From assembly GCF_041906005.1 (NCBI RefSeq), contig NZ_JAYRJY010000001.1, positions 1,178,001 to 1,242,000 of the forward strand: a stretch of DNA of 64,000 nt. The letters are read 5' to 3'. This document shows, one piece after another, positions 15,950 to 25,337 of the stretch. A program made the position numbers and the translations under genes. Every line of letters begins with the position of its first letter. The first letter of the stretch is position 1. This DNA is from Ferrovibrio sp041906005. Lineage in GTDB: Bacteria > Pseudomonadota > Alphaproteobacteria > Ferrovibrionales > Ferrovibrionaceae. Under the pieces are notes generated by a model that was not told the origin of the DNA, ran no database searches, and saw only the letters and a list, made by a program, of their open reading frames with translations.

Positions 15950-18379
15950 TCATGCCGCCCCTGCTGTCGCCAGAATCGTCGCGGCAAACGAGACTGGGTT
16001 GCGCGCAGCCGCGAAAGCTTCGGCGGCAGCAGGGTCGAAACTGCCCCCCGGCCCCTCCGTGACCATATGCGTGATTGCATTGGCCAGAACCCGCGGATCG
16101 GTCACATCGGCAGTCACCCCCAGCCGGTGTTCCTGCACCAGGCGCGCGATCAATCCATAATCCTGGGTCAGCACCGGCACCCCGGCCCGCGCCGCCCAGA
16201 GCAGCACACCGCTGGAGCCGACAAACCGCTGATAAGGAGCAAGCACCACAGCGCTGGCCCGCACCAGGCCCGCAATCTCGTCATCCTTCAGCCAGCGGTC
16301 CTCGAGATGCAGCCAGAGCTGAGGCTGGCGTTTTCGCAGGCGGGCCAGCGCGCGCCGCACCACCGGCCGTATTTCCGGAGCCACCTTGCCGGCAACCACC
16401 ACAGCGATGCCCGCAGCCGTCGCGACCGGCACGTGGCACAGCGCCTCCAGCAGGCACAGGATTCCCTTGCGCTCGCTGAGCGCACCGAACAGCAGCAGCA
16501 ATTTCCGGTGCGGCGGCGGCCGTATTCCACGCAGACCGGCATCGGTTGCAATCGGCGGCGCGAAGGCCGGATCGGGCAAGGCCAGAACCTTATGCCCTCC
16601 GCGATAGGATTCCGCTGCATAATCGGGAAAGAACGGATCCAGCGTCAACACCACGGCCAGAGCCCTGTTCAGCAGCATCAGTCGATAAAGCAGCGATTTG
16701 CGCACATCGCGCACGAATTCGCTCCAACTGCGACTGCGGAAGCCCAGGCTGGGATAATGCACCGATGGCCGAAACAGGATGCCGCCGACCGGACGGCCAA
16801 CCGCACCGAGTCCCAGGGCAAAAGGCAGCGAAAGATGATCGAGGGCCAAGAAGTGCCCTGCCGTCGCCCCGGTGGATGTGAGATACCGCCGCATCACCCA
16901 CCAGCGGGCAAAGCCACTGATTATCAAATGGCGGCTCAGGCAGGCCCGCTCCTCCGCCGCTGACAGGGGCACCAGCCTGATCCGGCCGCGATCTTGCGGT
17001 GCGATCCTGTCACGCAGGGCATCGCAGAGATTCCGGGCCAGAACCAGCCACAGAACTTCTAGATCGGTTTGTCCCACCGCACGGTCGACGATATGGCCCA
17101 ACCATTCGCGGGTATGGCCATTGCTGTCGGGTTCGAGAACCAGAAGCCGCGCCCGCGGCGACATGATTTCACCATCGCGAGACAGCATCGTCAGCAGCTC
17201 ATCCAGCCGGCCCAGCAGCCGGTTCCGATCATGATGCCGCTCGATGTGACGCCGGCCATTCGCTTCCATGGTCGCCCGCATGCCGGGATTATCGGCCAGT
17301 TGCAGGATGGCGGCTTCGAAAGCTGGGGCGTCATCCGGCGGAACGCACATAAAAGCCCCGGATTCGGCGGCAAGACGCCACACCGCACTGCCTTCCGGGG
17401 CCGTCGTTACGAAGCTGCGGCCGGCTGCCATGATATTGTAAACCTTCGAGGGTACGGCAAAGTCGGCACCCTTCGGATTCTGTGGCACCAGATGGATGTC
17501 GCCTTCCGCCAGACCGTCGGCCAGGCATTCGCGCGGCACCAAATCTTCCAGTCGCACGTTCATCACATGGCGCGCAACCAAAGCCGCTTCCAGCGCGTCA
17601 TGTTCACCGCCAGCGCCACGGATGACGATACCGATCTGCGGCCGCGAAAGCGCCAGCCGTTCGGCCAGACTCACCATCTGATCCAGCCCCTGCTTGCGGC
17701 CGAGATTGCCGCTATAAAGCAGCAGCGGTGCCGTCCGGTCACGATGTGGCTGCGGCTGGATCTGTGCCGGATCGACCCAGATGGGCAGTATCTCGATACT
17801 GGTTTGCACGCCCATATGCCGCAACCTGGTCCGCATGTCCTCTGACAGGACGAGCAATCCATCGGCTCGGTTAAGCGCAATGCGCTCGACAATCCGCATC
17901 ATGCGCAGCAGCAGGCTGAAGCGTACCATCCCGAGCCCACCCGCCAGGCCGGACTGGATGTCATGCATGATGACAAGGTGACGACCGTCTTTCGCTGTCG
18001 CCAGTTGCCCAAGGACAACAGAAAATATCGAGGGACACAGCGACAGGACCAGCTCATGGCGCCGCACGCGACCAGCCAGAAGCGCCCATATCCCGACCAA
18101 GAGAAACAGAACCTCGCTGGCGATCCGCCCTGCCACCGAGCGCTGGCGCGGCAGCCAGTGCCGCAGCCGCTTGATGACCGGCCCCTTCCGGCCAGACTGG
18201 TTATCACCGGGTCGGAAACCCGCGAAGCGCGCCGCATCCGGGTAATGCGGCCAGCCGGTCAGAACGGTGACATCGCGGCCCTGGGCGTGCAGATATTCTG
18301 CAACATCGGTGCAATAGGGCGCGGAGCCGATGGTTTCCGGCGCATAATGCTGGGTAACGAACAGGACCGGCTCGGGCAA
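15950..18379 (-). CDS. Two-domain fused glycosyltransferase (WcaI-like GT4 domain plus second GT-B domain)
   Basis: An uninterrupted 809-aa reading frame holds two complete glycosyltransferase-sized halves. Residues 1-405 resemble WcaI-type GT4 enzymes (VLFVTQHYAPETIGSAPYCT, LLLYSGNLGRKQGLDQMVSL, FAVPSKVYNIMAAGRSFVTT). From Met406 (17164) a second GT-B unit starts with ARLLVLEPDSNGHTREWLG and contains LLLLFGALSERKGILCLLEA and FVGSSGVLLWAARAGVPVL. The proposed start is TTG at 18379, 2 nt after the wzc stop, with GGAG 6 nt upstream. It is likely bifunctional, adding two successive sugars at the membrane. Translation could also restart at Met406, but no good ribosome binding site is seen there. 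Confidence 0.82.
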   Translation of the reverse strand: MPEPVLFVTQHYAPETIGSAPYCTDVAEYLHAQGRDVTVLTGWPHYPDAARFAGFRPGDNQSGRKGPVIKRLRHWLPRQRSVAGRIASEVLFLLVGIWALLAGRVRRHELVLSLCPSIFSVVLGQLATAKDGRHLVIMHDIQSGLAGGLGMVRFSLLLRMMRIVERIALNRADGLLVLSEDMRTRLRHMGVQTSIEILPIWVDPAQIQPQPHRDRTAPLLLYSGNLGRKQGLDQMVSLAERLALSRPQIGIVIRGAGGEHDALEAALVARHVMNVRLEDLVPRECLADGLAEGDIHLVPQNPKGADFAVPSKVYNIMAAGRSFVTTAPEGSAVWRLAAESGAFMCVPPDDAPAFEAAILQLADNPGMRATMEANGRRHIERHHDRNRLLGRLDELLTMLSRDGEIMSPRARLLVLEPDSNGHTREWLGHIVDRAVGQTDLEVLWLVLARNLCDALRDRIAPQDRGRIRLVPLSAAEERACLSRHLIISGFARWWVMRRYLTSTGATAGHFLALDHLSLPFALGLGAVGRPVGGILFRPSVHYPSLGFRSRSWSEFVRDVRKSLLYRLMLLNRALAVVLTLDPFFPDYAAESYRGGHKVLALPDPAFAPPIATDAGLRGIRPPPHRKLLLLFGALSERKGILCLLEALCHVPVATAAGIAVVVAGKVAPEIRPVVRRALARLRKRQPQLWLHLEDRWLKDDEIAGLVRASAVVLAPYQRFVGSSGVLLWAARAGVPVLTQDYGLIARLVQEHRLGVTADVTDPRVLANAITHMVTEGPGGSFDPAAAEAFAAARNPVSFAATILATAGAA

Positions 18380-18381
18380 GA

Positions 18382-20667
18382 TCAGCTCCAGTTGCCCGAG
18401 CGGGCCAGCACCGGTCGTTCGTATTCGTAGTTCAGGTGCCCGTAAGCGTATTTGCGATAACCCTTTGGATCCACCCGGGTCAGTACCGCACCGGCAAAAT
18501 CGGCCTGCACATCGATCAGGCTTTTCAGGGCCTCTCCAACGGCTTCCCGGCGGGTATGCCCCCAACGCACGGAGAGTGCCACCTTATCGACCATGCGGGC
18601 CAGGGTCAGCACCTCGGCCCCCACAAGCACCGGCGCCGCATCCAGGAGGATCATGTCGTAACGCCCGGAGAGGCTGTGCAGCAGCCGCTGCATCCTGTCA
18701 CCGCCCAGATTGCGCATCGACTGTGCCGTGAACTGGCCGGCCGGGATCAGGTCCAGGCCCGACAGCGCATCGGTGACAATGGCCTGCCCGGCGGCATGCC
18801 CCAGGGTCTGCTCGTCGTCCTCAGAAATCAGATCCGCAAGACCGTAGCGATTGCCGCACTGAAGCAGGCGATGCAGCCGCGGGCTGCGCCAGTCGCAGTC
18901 AATCAGCAGGATCCGGTGTCCCTGGCTGGCCAACAGCCGGCCGAAGGAAGCGACCAATACCGACTTTCCTTCTCCTGGCACTGCCGAAGCAAACAATATC
19001 GTCTTCGGCGACGCTTTCGCCTGCGACAGCTCCAGCCCGATATACAGCTTCCGCAAGGCTTCGCTATACGGCGAGAATGGCTGCCGCAAGACATGTGCCA
19101 GAGCGGTCATGCGCCCCTTCAGGGCCGGGATGAGAGCCAGAACAGGCAGACCCGTATAGGCTTCGATCTGATCGCCGCGGCGAAAACTGCGATCAGCGTT
19201 ATCCCGCAGCAACGCGATCATGACACCGATCAGGATGCCGCCGGCCGCACCGAGGAATACGATCAATATGCGTGGCGGAAAGCCCGGAGCGATGGGCGGC
19301 GGCGCCGTGGATATGAGCTGGCCATTCGGGCGCTGCAGTCGATCCTGGCCGAAGGTTTCCTTGGCACGGCCCATCACCTGGTCAAGCAGGTTATGGTTGA
19401 CGGCGGCCTCACGTTCCAGCGATTCCAGCTTGATCGACTTTTCATTCACCCCGGCCTGCCGGGATTGCAGGCGATCGAAATTCTGCCGCAGGGCCTGATA
19501 GCGGGCATCTGCCGTCCTGGCCTCATGGCGCAGGCCGTCGATGATGTGATCCATCTCCTGCCGCAACCTGCCGCGAATTCCGGCAATCTCGGCTCGCGCG
19601 CTCAGAATGCGCGGATGCTGCGGACCGAAATTGCTCGACAGGTCGGCCAGGCGCCGCTCGGCCTCGACCTGCTGCTGCTTGAACGACTGGATGACCGGGG
19701 AATTGAGGACTTCGGGAACGCTCTCTCCGGCGATGCCGGTCTTTTTCAGGCTCTGCGCCTCGCTGAGTCGCGCTTCCGTTTCGGCCTTGGCAGTTTGCGC
19801 CACGATCAACTGCGTGTTGAGTTCCGTCAGTTGCTGGGTGGTGACGCCAACACTTGCACCCTTGTAAAGGCCATTCTGCCGGCGGTAATCCTCCACCGCC
19901 TGATCCGCCTTTTCCACTTGCTGGCGCAGCGTCGCGATCCGGTCGGTCAGGAATTGCTCGGCCTCGTCATTGGCCTTCACCTTCTCCAACCGCTGCCGGG
20001 CCAGATATGCATCGGCGAAGGCATTGGCGATGGATGCGGCGCGCGACGGGTCCTGCGCCTTCGCCTGGATCGACAGCACATGCGAGCGGCCCAGAGTCGA
20101 TACATCCAGACGCGACAGCAGGGTATCGATCACGGTATCCGTTTCGAACCGCGCCTGCGCCGCCGGATCCGCAGGCTTGTCGGCAGAGTCCGACAACCAT
20201 GCATCCGGCAGATAGCGCGATAGATCGAGCAGGCGCCGCCAGAGCGGCTTGGCTTGCAGCAGCGGATTGAATTCCGGATCCTCATCCAGGCCGAGCTGGC
20301 CAACCACCTGTTCGGCCAGGGCGCGCGACTGGACGATATAGCCTTCATTCTGGATTCGCTCGGCATCGGGATTGATATCGGCCATCACGGCTTCGATATT
20401 CATGACCCGCAACAGGGGCACGCCCACCAGCACCCTTGCTTCGGCGATGTAATAAACCGGCATCGCGCGCGCGACCAGCACGGCAATTGCGGCGCAGAAC
20501 AGGCCGATCGACAGGATCAATACCTTTTGCCGCCACAACTGCAACAGCAAGTCAAGGATTCCGGTTTGCGTCGGCGGCGCGGCCGAATACAGCGGCGGCA
20601 TCAACTGCGGCGCCAGTAGCGTCGGCTGCTGCGGCGATCGGGCAATCAGGCGATCCGGCAGATGCAT
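18382..20667 (-). CDS. wzc: Polysaccharide co-polymerase / autophosphorylating BY-kinase (Wzc/ExoP type)
   Basis: The 761-aa inner-membrane protein controls Wzy-dependent chain length and export. An N-terminal Wzz domain with a membrane segment (VLILSIGLFCAAIAVLVARA, about residues 49-68) is followed by a long periplasmic coiled-coil region, a second membrane segment near residues 470-495 (PRILIVFLGAAGGILIGVMI) and a cytoplasmic tyrosine kinase. Walker A is AVPGEGKS near residue 561, Walker A' ILLIDCDW near 587 and Walker B MILLDAAP near 671. The C-terminus carries a tyrosine cluster (YRKYAYGHLNYEYE), the usual autophosphorylation tail. The ATG overlaps the wza stop by one base. Confidence 0.93.
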   Translation of the reverse strand: MHLPDRLIARSPQQPTLLAPQLMPPLYSAAPPTQTGILDLLLQLWRQKVLILSIGLFCAAIAVLVARAMPVYYIAEARVLVGVPLLRVMNIEAVMADINPDAERIQNEGYIVQSRALAEQVVGQLGLDEDPEFNPLLQAKPLWRRLLDLSRYLPDAWLSDSADKPADPAAQARFETDTVIDTLLSRLDVSTLGRSHVLSIQAKAQDPSRAASIANAFADAYLARQRLEKVKANDEAEQFLTDRIATLRQQVEKADQAVEDYRRQNGLYKGASVGVTTQQLTELNTQLIVAQTAKAETEARLSEAQSLKKTGIAGESVPEVLNSPVIQSFKQQQVEAERRLADLSSNFGPQHPRILSARAEIAGIRGRLRQEMDHIIDGLRHEARTADARYQALRQNFDRLQSRQAGVNEKSIKLESLEREAAVNHNLLDQVMGRAKETFGQDRLQRPNGQLISTAPPPIAPGFPPRILIVFLGAAGGILIGVMIALLRDNADRSFRRGDQIEAYTGLPVLALIPALKGRMTALAHVLRQPFSPYSEALRKLYIGLELSQAKASPKTILFASAVPGEGKSVLVASFGRLLASQGHRILLIDCDWRSPRLHRLLQCGNRYGLADLISEDDEQTLGHAAGQAIVTDALSGLDLIPAGQFTAQSMRNLGGDRMQRLLHSLSGRYDMILLDAAPVLVGAEVLTLARMVDKVALSVRWGHTRREAVGEALKSLIDVQADFAGAVLTRVDPKGYRKYAYGHLNYEYERPVLARSGNWS

Positions 20668-21281
20668 CAGAAATACCGCTCCCGCACGGTGATCACGTCA
20701 CCCGGCAGAACCGGCGTATCCGGCATGGCCTGCAGCCGGCCCTTTCCACCTTCCGCCATCTGACGCATGACATAGAAATCGCCTTCACGGGCGCGGTAGG
20801 TGAAGCCGCCCGCCAGAGCCACGGCATTCAGCACGGTCATCCCGGAGACATAGGGATAACTGCCCGGGGTGCGCACTTCGCCAACGATATAGAATGGGCG
20901 ATAGGTCAGTATCTCGACGCTGACGCTCGGGTTCTTCAGGTAATTTGGCTGCAACCGGTCAACCAGCGCTTTTTCAAGCCCACTTGCGCTCTGCCCGCCT
21001 GCCTGGATCTGGCCAATCAACGGAAAAGAGAGTGCGCCGCTGCCGTCGATGGCGTATTCGCCGGTCAGCTCAGGCTGGCCGTAGACTGTGATCCGCACAC
21101 GATCGCCGGAGCCGAGGCGATAGCCGGCACTGGCCGACAATGCCTCTGCTGTCATGGCATCGACATGGCCGGTCTGCTGCGCTGTCACCGGACCGCAGGC
21201 CACGATGGGCAAAGCGGCGAGGAACAGACTGCACCGGAGGAGATACCGGAGAAGACGATGATGTGCGAAGACGCTTGGCAT
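20667..21281 (-). CDS. wza: Polysaccharide export outer-membrane lipoprotein (Wza/GumB/ExoF type, short form)
   Basis: The 204-aa protein has a lipoprotein signal with the hydrophobic stretch LLRCSLFLAALPIVAC, where Cys would be lipidated. The Poly_export domain (YRLGSGDRVRITVYGQPELT, then GALSFPLIGQIQAGG) and one SLBB domain (FYIVGEVRTPGSYPYVSGM) follow. The length matches the short GumB-like exporters of alphaproteobacteria rather than the roughly 380-aa E. coli Wza. It probably forms the periplasmic/outer-membrane exit channel together with Wzc and perhaps the barrel protein encoded 119 bp upstream. ATG at 21281 is preferred; the frame stays open to 21341. Confidence 0.9.
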   Translation of the reverse strand: MPSVFAHHRLLRYLLRCSLFLAALPIVACGPVTAQQTGHVDAMTAEALSASAGYRLGSGDRVRITVYGQPELTGEYAIDGSGALSFPLIGQIQAGGQSASGLEKALVDRLQPNYLKNPSVSVEILTYRPFYIVGEVRTPGSYPYVSGMTVLNAVALAGGFTYRAREGDFYVMRQMAEGGKGRLQAMPDTPVLPGDVITVRERYF

Positions 21282-21400
21282 GGCCGGCCGCCCCGTTGAT
21301 CGCAGAAACTCCGGATGCCCGCATGGCATCCGGAAAACCATCTGCTTCTACCAACAAAGCGCCCGAACCGGCTGTGATCAAAGAGGGGCAACCACCCCGA

Positions 21401-22729
21401 TCAGAGATACGTACTCAGCCGCAGAAAAACCACATTTTCTGAAAAATCGCTGTTCGTGGCGGAGGAATCGCGCTCACGGTAACCATAACCGCCTGACAGC
21501 GCGAAATTGCGGCTGATCAGGTATTTGGCGCCGAGACCGGCACTGATGTAGTCGTCTTCGCGGCCAATGCCTTCGAAGTCATCCTGTTCGTATCCCACCC
21601 TGGCATTCAGCAACAGGTTGCGCAGCAATTCATGATCGATGCGCAGCTCGGTCCGTGTGGCAAAATAACCGGAAGCACCGGCCAGGGTCGTTTCCTCGAT
21701 GTCGCGGGTCAGGCCAGCCGTCACGGTGGTCAGTCGCGTCACGTTCCAGGTGAACGTGGCGCCAGCCGTCCATCCCGTCATGCTCTTCAGCCGGGCGTCA
21801 TCGTAATCCTGCTGGCGGTAGCCGGCGAAGATGTCGAGCGATGTAATACCGGTCAGATCGTATTCGGCGCCGACCACGAATGCGTAGCCATCCGAACTTC
21901 TGGCATAGCCGTTGGCATCGCGGCTGTTGTCATACTCGCGGGTATTGACCGAACCCTGCAGGTAAACCACGCGCAGCGGCGCCAGTTCATAGCCCGTGCG
22001 CAGCGACAGCTCCCCCTGGTTGCGGTCTCGGCCGCCCTGGCCGATCGTGCCGCCGCTGGAATTCTGCACGTCACTGAAGGCATAGCGTTCGCCCTTGCCG
22101 TCTAGGCGGACAGACATGCGGTTGAATACCTTCTCAATGGCGGCATTTGCAGAATAGACCGTATATTCCGTCGGCTCGGTGCCGCCCTGGTTATCCGGCG
22201 ATGAGCGCGCTTCATGCCGACGCGCCACTCCGGCTCCGCCGAATAACCGCAGATCCCGCAACACATCGACGCGGCCATCCGTCAGCAGCGTGTAGTCCGT
22301 GTAATTTTCCGATTGGTGATCGGCATACCGCGCCAGGGCGGTGTCGGCATGCAGGCGCAGGGCATGATTGTTCCAGTTCGAGCGCAGATCCAGGCTGGGG
22401 CTGATCGTCGTGATGAAATCGTCCTGCCGGTTGTTCTGCGTGGCATAGATGTTGGAGTTGTAGCTCTCCTGCACAGCTAGCCCCGGATACAGCAGGAAGC
22501 CGCCCAGACGGATGCCGGCAGCATCGTAATCGGGCCGCGACCGATCCACGACCGTGGCGCCACGCGGAACCTCATCAGGTAACGGAGCCTTGGATTCTGT
22601 GGCCTGGGAGGCCGCCTGGGGTGTTGCCTGGGCGAGGCCATCTCCGGATAGCATTAGGCCTGAAGCCGCAAAGCCGAGTACCATCGCATGCAAAAGGCGA
22701 TTGGCTGAAAGGAAACCGCAAGGCCGCAT
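21401..22729 (-). CDS. Outer-membrane beta-barrel protein of the exopolysaccharide operon
   Basis: The 442-aa protein starts with a Sec signal peptide (LLHAMVLGFAASGLMLSGDGLAQA). A plug-like start, IRLGGFLLYPGLAVQESYNSNI, is followed by many alternating amphipathic strands ending in aromatic residues, down to a C-terminal SDFSENVVFLRLSTYL. It resembles the BBP2-type outer-membrane barrels seen next to GumB/Wza genes in alphaproteobacteria. It may give the short Wza an outer-membrane channel; that is inference. It lies 30 bp after galE on the same strand. Confidence 0.82.
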   Translation of the reverse strand: MRPCGFLSANRLLHAMVLGFAASGLMLSGDGLAQATPQAASQATESKAPLPDEVPRGATVVDRSRPDYDAAGIRLGGFLLYPGLAVQESYNSNIYATQNNRQDDFITTISPSLDLRSNWNNHALRLHADTALARYADHQSENYTDYTLLTDGRVDVLRDLRLFGGAGVARRHEARSSPDNQGGTEPTEYTVYSANAAIEKVFNRMSVRLDGKGERYAFSDVQNSSGGTIGQGGRDRNQGELSLRTGYELAPLRVVYLQGSVNTREYDNSRDANGYARSSDGYAFVVGAEYDLTGITSLDIFAGYRQQDYDDARLKSMTGWTAGATFTWNVTRLTTVTAGLTRDIEETTLAGASGYFATRTELRIDHELLRNLLLNARVGYEQDDFEGIGREDDYISAGLGAKYLISRNFALSGGYGYRERDSSATNSDFSENVVFLRLSTYL

Positions 22730-22759
22730 GAAGCTCCACCTTGGAAAATGGTCGCTTTT

Positions 22760-23758
22760 TTATAGCATGGCTTTGCGACGGTGCAGCATTTTCTGATGCC
22801 ACAGCCAGGCGGTGGAGATCATCGTGTCGAGATCGGACAGCCGGGGCTGCCAGCCGAGCAGTTGATGGGCACGACCGGGATCGGCCAGCAAGGCCGCAGG
22901 ATCACCGGGTCGGCGGGCCGCAATATTAAGTGGAATCTTTCTCCCGACTATACCCTCGGCAGTTCGAATAACTTCGCGCACCGTGGCGCCGCTGCCGCTG
23001 CCCAGATTGAAGGCGTGGGCCCCCACGGCACGCCCCAGATAACGCAGCGCAAGAACATGTGCCTCCGCCAGATCGGAGACGTGAATATAATCGCGGATGC
23101 AGGTGCCATCCCGCGTCGGATAGTCAGTGCCATAGATGGCAATTGCCGGCCGCAAGCCTGCTGCGGCATCGAGTACCAGCGGGATCAGGTGGCTTTCGAT
23201 TGGATGCGCCTCGCCGATCTCGCCGGCGGGATCCGCGCCCGCGGCATTGAAATAGCGCAGCGATACCGAATGCAGGCCATAAGCCCGGGCATAATCCTGC
23301 AACGCCGTTTCGATCACCAGCTTGCTCGTGCCATAAGGATTGAGCGGCCGCCGTGGATGCTGCTCAGGAATCGGCGTCACATCAGGTTCGCCATATACAG
23401 CGGCACTGGAAGAAAACACCATCCGTTCGATGCCATTCCGTCGCATCGCCTCCAGCAGCGTCAGGCTGCCCGCCACATTGCTGGCGTAATACGGCTCCGG
23501 ATCGCGCACCGATTCGCTGGATACAATCAGCCCCGCCAGATGGATGACCGCGACGGGACGGTATTTGCGCATCACCTCGTCCAGCCGCCCTGCATCGATC
23601 AGATCGCCACCCTCCAATGGGCCCCATTGCACGGCCCAGCCATGGCCCGATGACATGTTGTCGTAGACAACGGGCTGCAGCCCGGCGGTCGAGACTGCCT
23701 GGCATACATGACTGCCGATATAGCCGGCGCCGCCGGTCACCAGAATGCTTTCCGGCAT
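22760..23758 (-). CDS. galE: UDP-glucose 4-epimerase
   Basis: The 332-aa extended short-chain dehydrogenase interconverts UDP-glucose and UDP-galactose. The NAD motif VTGGAGYIGSHVCQA is at residues 7-21, the active-site Ser in FSSSAAVYG, and Tyr142/Lys146 in NPYGTSK; the family hallmark TRDGTCIRDYIHVSDLAEAH is present. The ATG at 23758 comes one base after the manC stop. It supplies galactose units for the polymer and possibly the sugar loaded by the initiating transferase. Confidence 0.95.
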   Translation of the reverse strand: MPESILVTGGAGYIGSHVCQAVSTAGLQPVVYDNMSSGHGWAVQWGPLEGGDLIDAGRLDEVMRKYRPVAVIHLAGLIVSSESVRDPEPYYASNVAGSLTLLEAMRRNGIERMVFSSSAAVYGEPDVTPIPEQHPRRPLNPYGTSKLVIETALQDYARAYGLHSVSLRYFNAAGADPAGEIGEAHPIESHLIPLVLDAAAGLRPAIAIYGTDYPTRDGTCIRDYIHVSDLAEAHVLALRYLGRAVGAHAFNLGSGSGATVREVIRTAEGIVGRKIPLNIAARRPGDPAALLADPGRAHQLLGWQPRLSDLDTMISTAWLWHQKMLHRRKAML

Positions 23759-23759
23759 C

Positions 23760-25223
23760 TCAGCACCGGCCGTAATTGTCGGCCAGCCGGACGATATCAT
23801 CCTCACCCAGATAGGCACCTGACTGCACCTCGATCAGGTGTAGCGGCAGCTTGCCCGGATTCTCCAGCCGATGAGCGGCGCCAATGGGAATGTAGATCGA
23901 TTCATTTTCACGCAACAATGTGCTCTCGCCATCGCGCTCAACCAGGGCCGTTCCGCGCACCACCACCCAGTGCTCGGCGCGATGGAAGTGCTTTTGCAGG
24001 CTTAATCGGGCGCCCGGTTTCACTGTGATGCGCTTGACCTGAAAACGGTCACCCGCATCAATCGAGGCATAGGATCCCCAGGGCCGATAGCAGGTGCGGT
24101 GCGATAGCGGTTCTGGCCTGTTGCGCAACCGCAGTTGTTCAACCACCTGAGACACCTCGTCGACCCGGTCTGCGCGCGCCACCAAGACGGCATCATCGGT
24201 CGACACAACCACCACATCCTCAAGCCCGATTACCGCCAGGAGCTTGTCCTCGCTGCGCAGGTAGCAGTTTTTGACATCACGCGCGATCACGTCGCCATTG
24301 ACGATATTGCCGGCGCCGTCATCGGGCAGCACACCGCGCAGGGCCTGCCAGGAGCCAAGATCGCTCCACGCCATGCTGACCGGCACCACGGCCGCGCGAT
24401 CGGTATGCTCCATGACGGCGTGATCGATCGACAGCGAAGGCGCCGCCCTGAAGGCTTCGGCATCCAGCCGGTAGAACCCCAGATCGGATTGACCGCCCGA
24501 CACGGCCTGTTCACAGGCTTCCAGCATGGCAGGATGCAGGCGTCGCAATTCCTCGAGATACCGGCTGGCCCGCATCAGGAAGATCCCGCTGTTCCAGAAA
24601 TAGGCCCCGCTATCGACATATGATTTAGCCGCGTTGCGATCGGGTTTCTCGATGAAGCGGTCGACGCTCCGCACGTGATCAGAGCCCTCCAGCAGCGGGC
24701 CGCCCTTGATATATCCATAACCCGGCTCCGGCCTGTCCGGCGCGATGCCGAAGGTAACCAGACAGCCTGCTTCGGCCGCCGGCAATCCGGCACGAACAGC
24801 CGTCTGCAGGCTGGCCAGATCGCCGATTGCGTGATCGGCTGGCTGCACCAGCATCAGGGCATCCGTGTCGCGATCGTTCAGAAGAAGCGCCGCTACGGCC
24901 AGGGCCGGAGCCGTGTTGCGCCCGACAGGCTCCAGAATGATCTGTTGCGGTTCCACGCCGATTGCAGTCATTTGATCATCGATCAGGAAACGATGCTCGT
25001 CGCCGCAGACCAGGATCGGCGGAGCAAAACCCAGCGCAGCCTGGTTCCGCTCCACCGTCTGCTGCAGCAAGCTGCGCTCCGATACCAGCGGCAGCAATTG
25101 CTTCGGATAAGCCGTGCGGGACAGCGGCCATAGTCGGGTGCCGGATCCGCCGGCCAGAATGACGGGATGGATCTGGAATGCGCGCTGCTCGAGAACACTG
25201 CTGCTTTCGACCACTGCATTCAT
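23760..25223 (-). CDS. manC: Mannose-1-phosphate guanylyltransferase / mannose-6-phosphate isomerase
   Basis: The 487-aa bifunctional enzyme has an N-terminal nucleotidyltransferase domain (ILAGGSGTRLWPLSR then YPKQ, residues about 22-42). A C-terminal type II phosphomannose isomerase cupin follows (RPWGSYASID, LQKHFHRAEHW, IPIGAAHRLENPG, GEDDIVRLADNYGR). It makes GDP-mannose from mannose-1-phosphate and can form mannose-6-phosphate from fructose-6-phosphate. ATG at 25223 has GGAG 7 nt upstream, so the longer reading to 25256 is less likely. It is the first gene of the ten-gene minus-strand exopolysaccharide operon, 114 bp after the histidine kinase gene. Confidence 0.96.
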   Translation of the reverse strand: MNAVVESSSVLEQRAFQIHPVILAGGSGTRLWPLSRTAYPKQLLPLVSERSLLQQTVERNQAALGFAPPILVCGDEHRFLIDDQMTAIGVEPQQIILEPVGRNTAPALAVAALLLNDRDTDALMLVQPADHAIGDLASLQTAVRAGLPAAEAGCLVTFGIAPDRPEPGYGYIKGGPLLEGSDHVRSVDRFIEKPDRNAAKSYVDSGAYFWNSGIFLMRASRYLEELRRLHPAMLEACEQAVSGGQSDLGFYRLDAEAFRAAPSLSIDHAVMEHTDRAAVVPVSMAWSDLGSWQALRGVLPDDGAGNIVNGDVIARDVKNCYLRSEDKLLAVIGLEDVVVVSTDDAVLVARADRVDEVSQVVEQLRLRNRPEPLSHRTCYRPWGSYASIDAGDRFQVKRITVKPGARLSLQKHFHRAEHWVVVRGTALVERDGESTLLRENESIYIPIGAAHRLENPGKLPLHLIEVQSGAYLGEDDIVRLADNYGRC

Positions 25224-25337
25224 TGCTGGCTCCATTCCGGCTGTCGTGAATTTCATTGAGCGACTATGCGCAGGCCGGCTGATCCGGGCCAGTGATCAAG
25301 CTGTGGCTGTGGAGATAACCGAATGGCGGCAATCGGT

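Noticed and set aside
17100..17230. Sequencing frameshift or missing stop as the cause of the glycosyltransferase fusion
   Set aside because: The frame is continuous through the junction with plausible protein on both sides; a missed indel cannot be excluded without reads but is not needed to explain it.
18436..20223. 595-codon plus-strand open frame opposite wzc
   Set aside because: It mirrors the codon structure of wzc on the other strand in GC-rich DNA; the translation has no domain features, and wzc has clear motifs.
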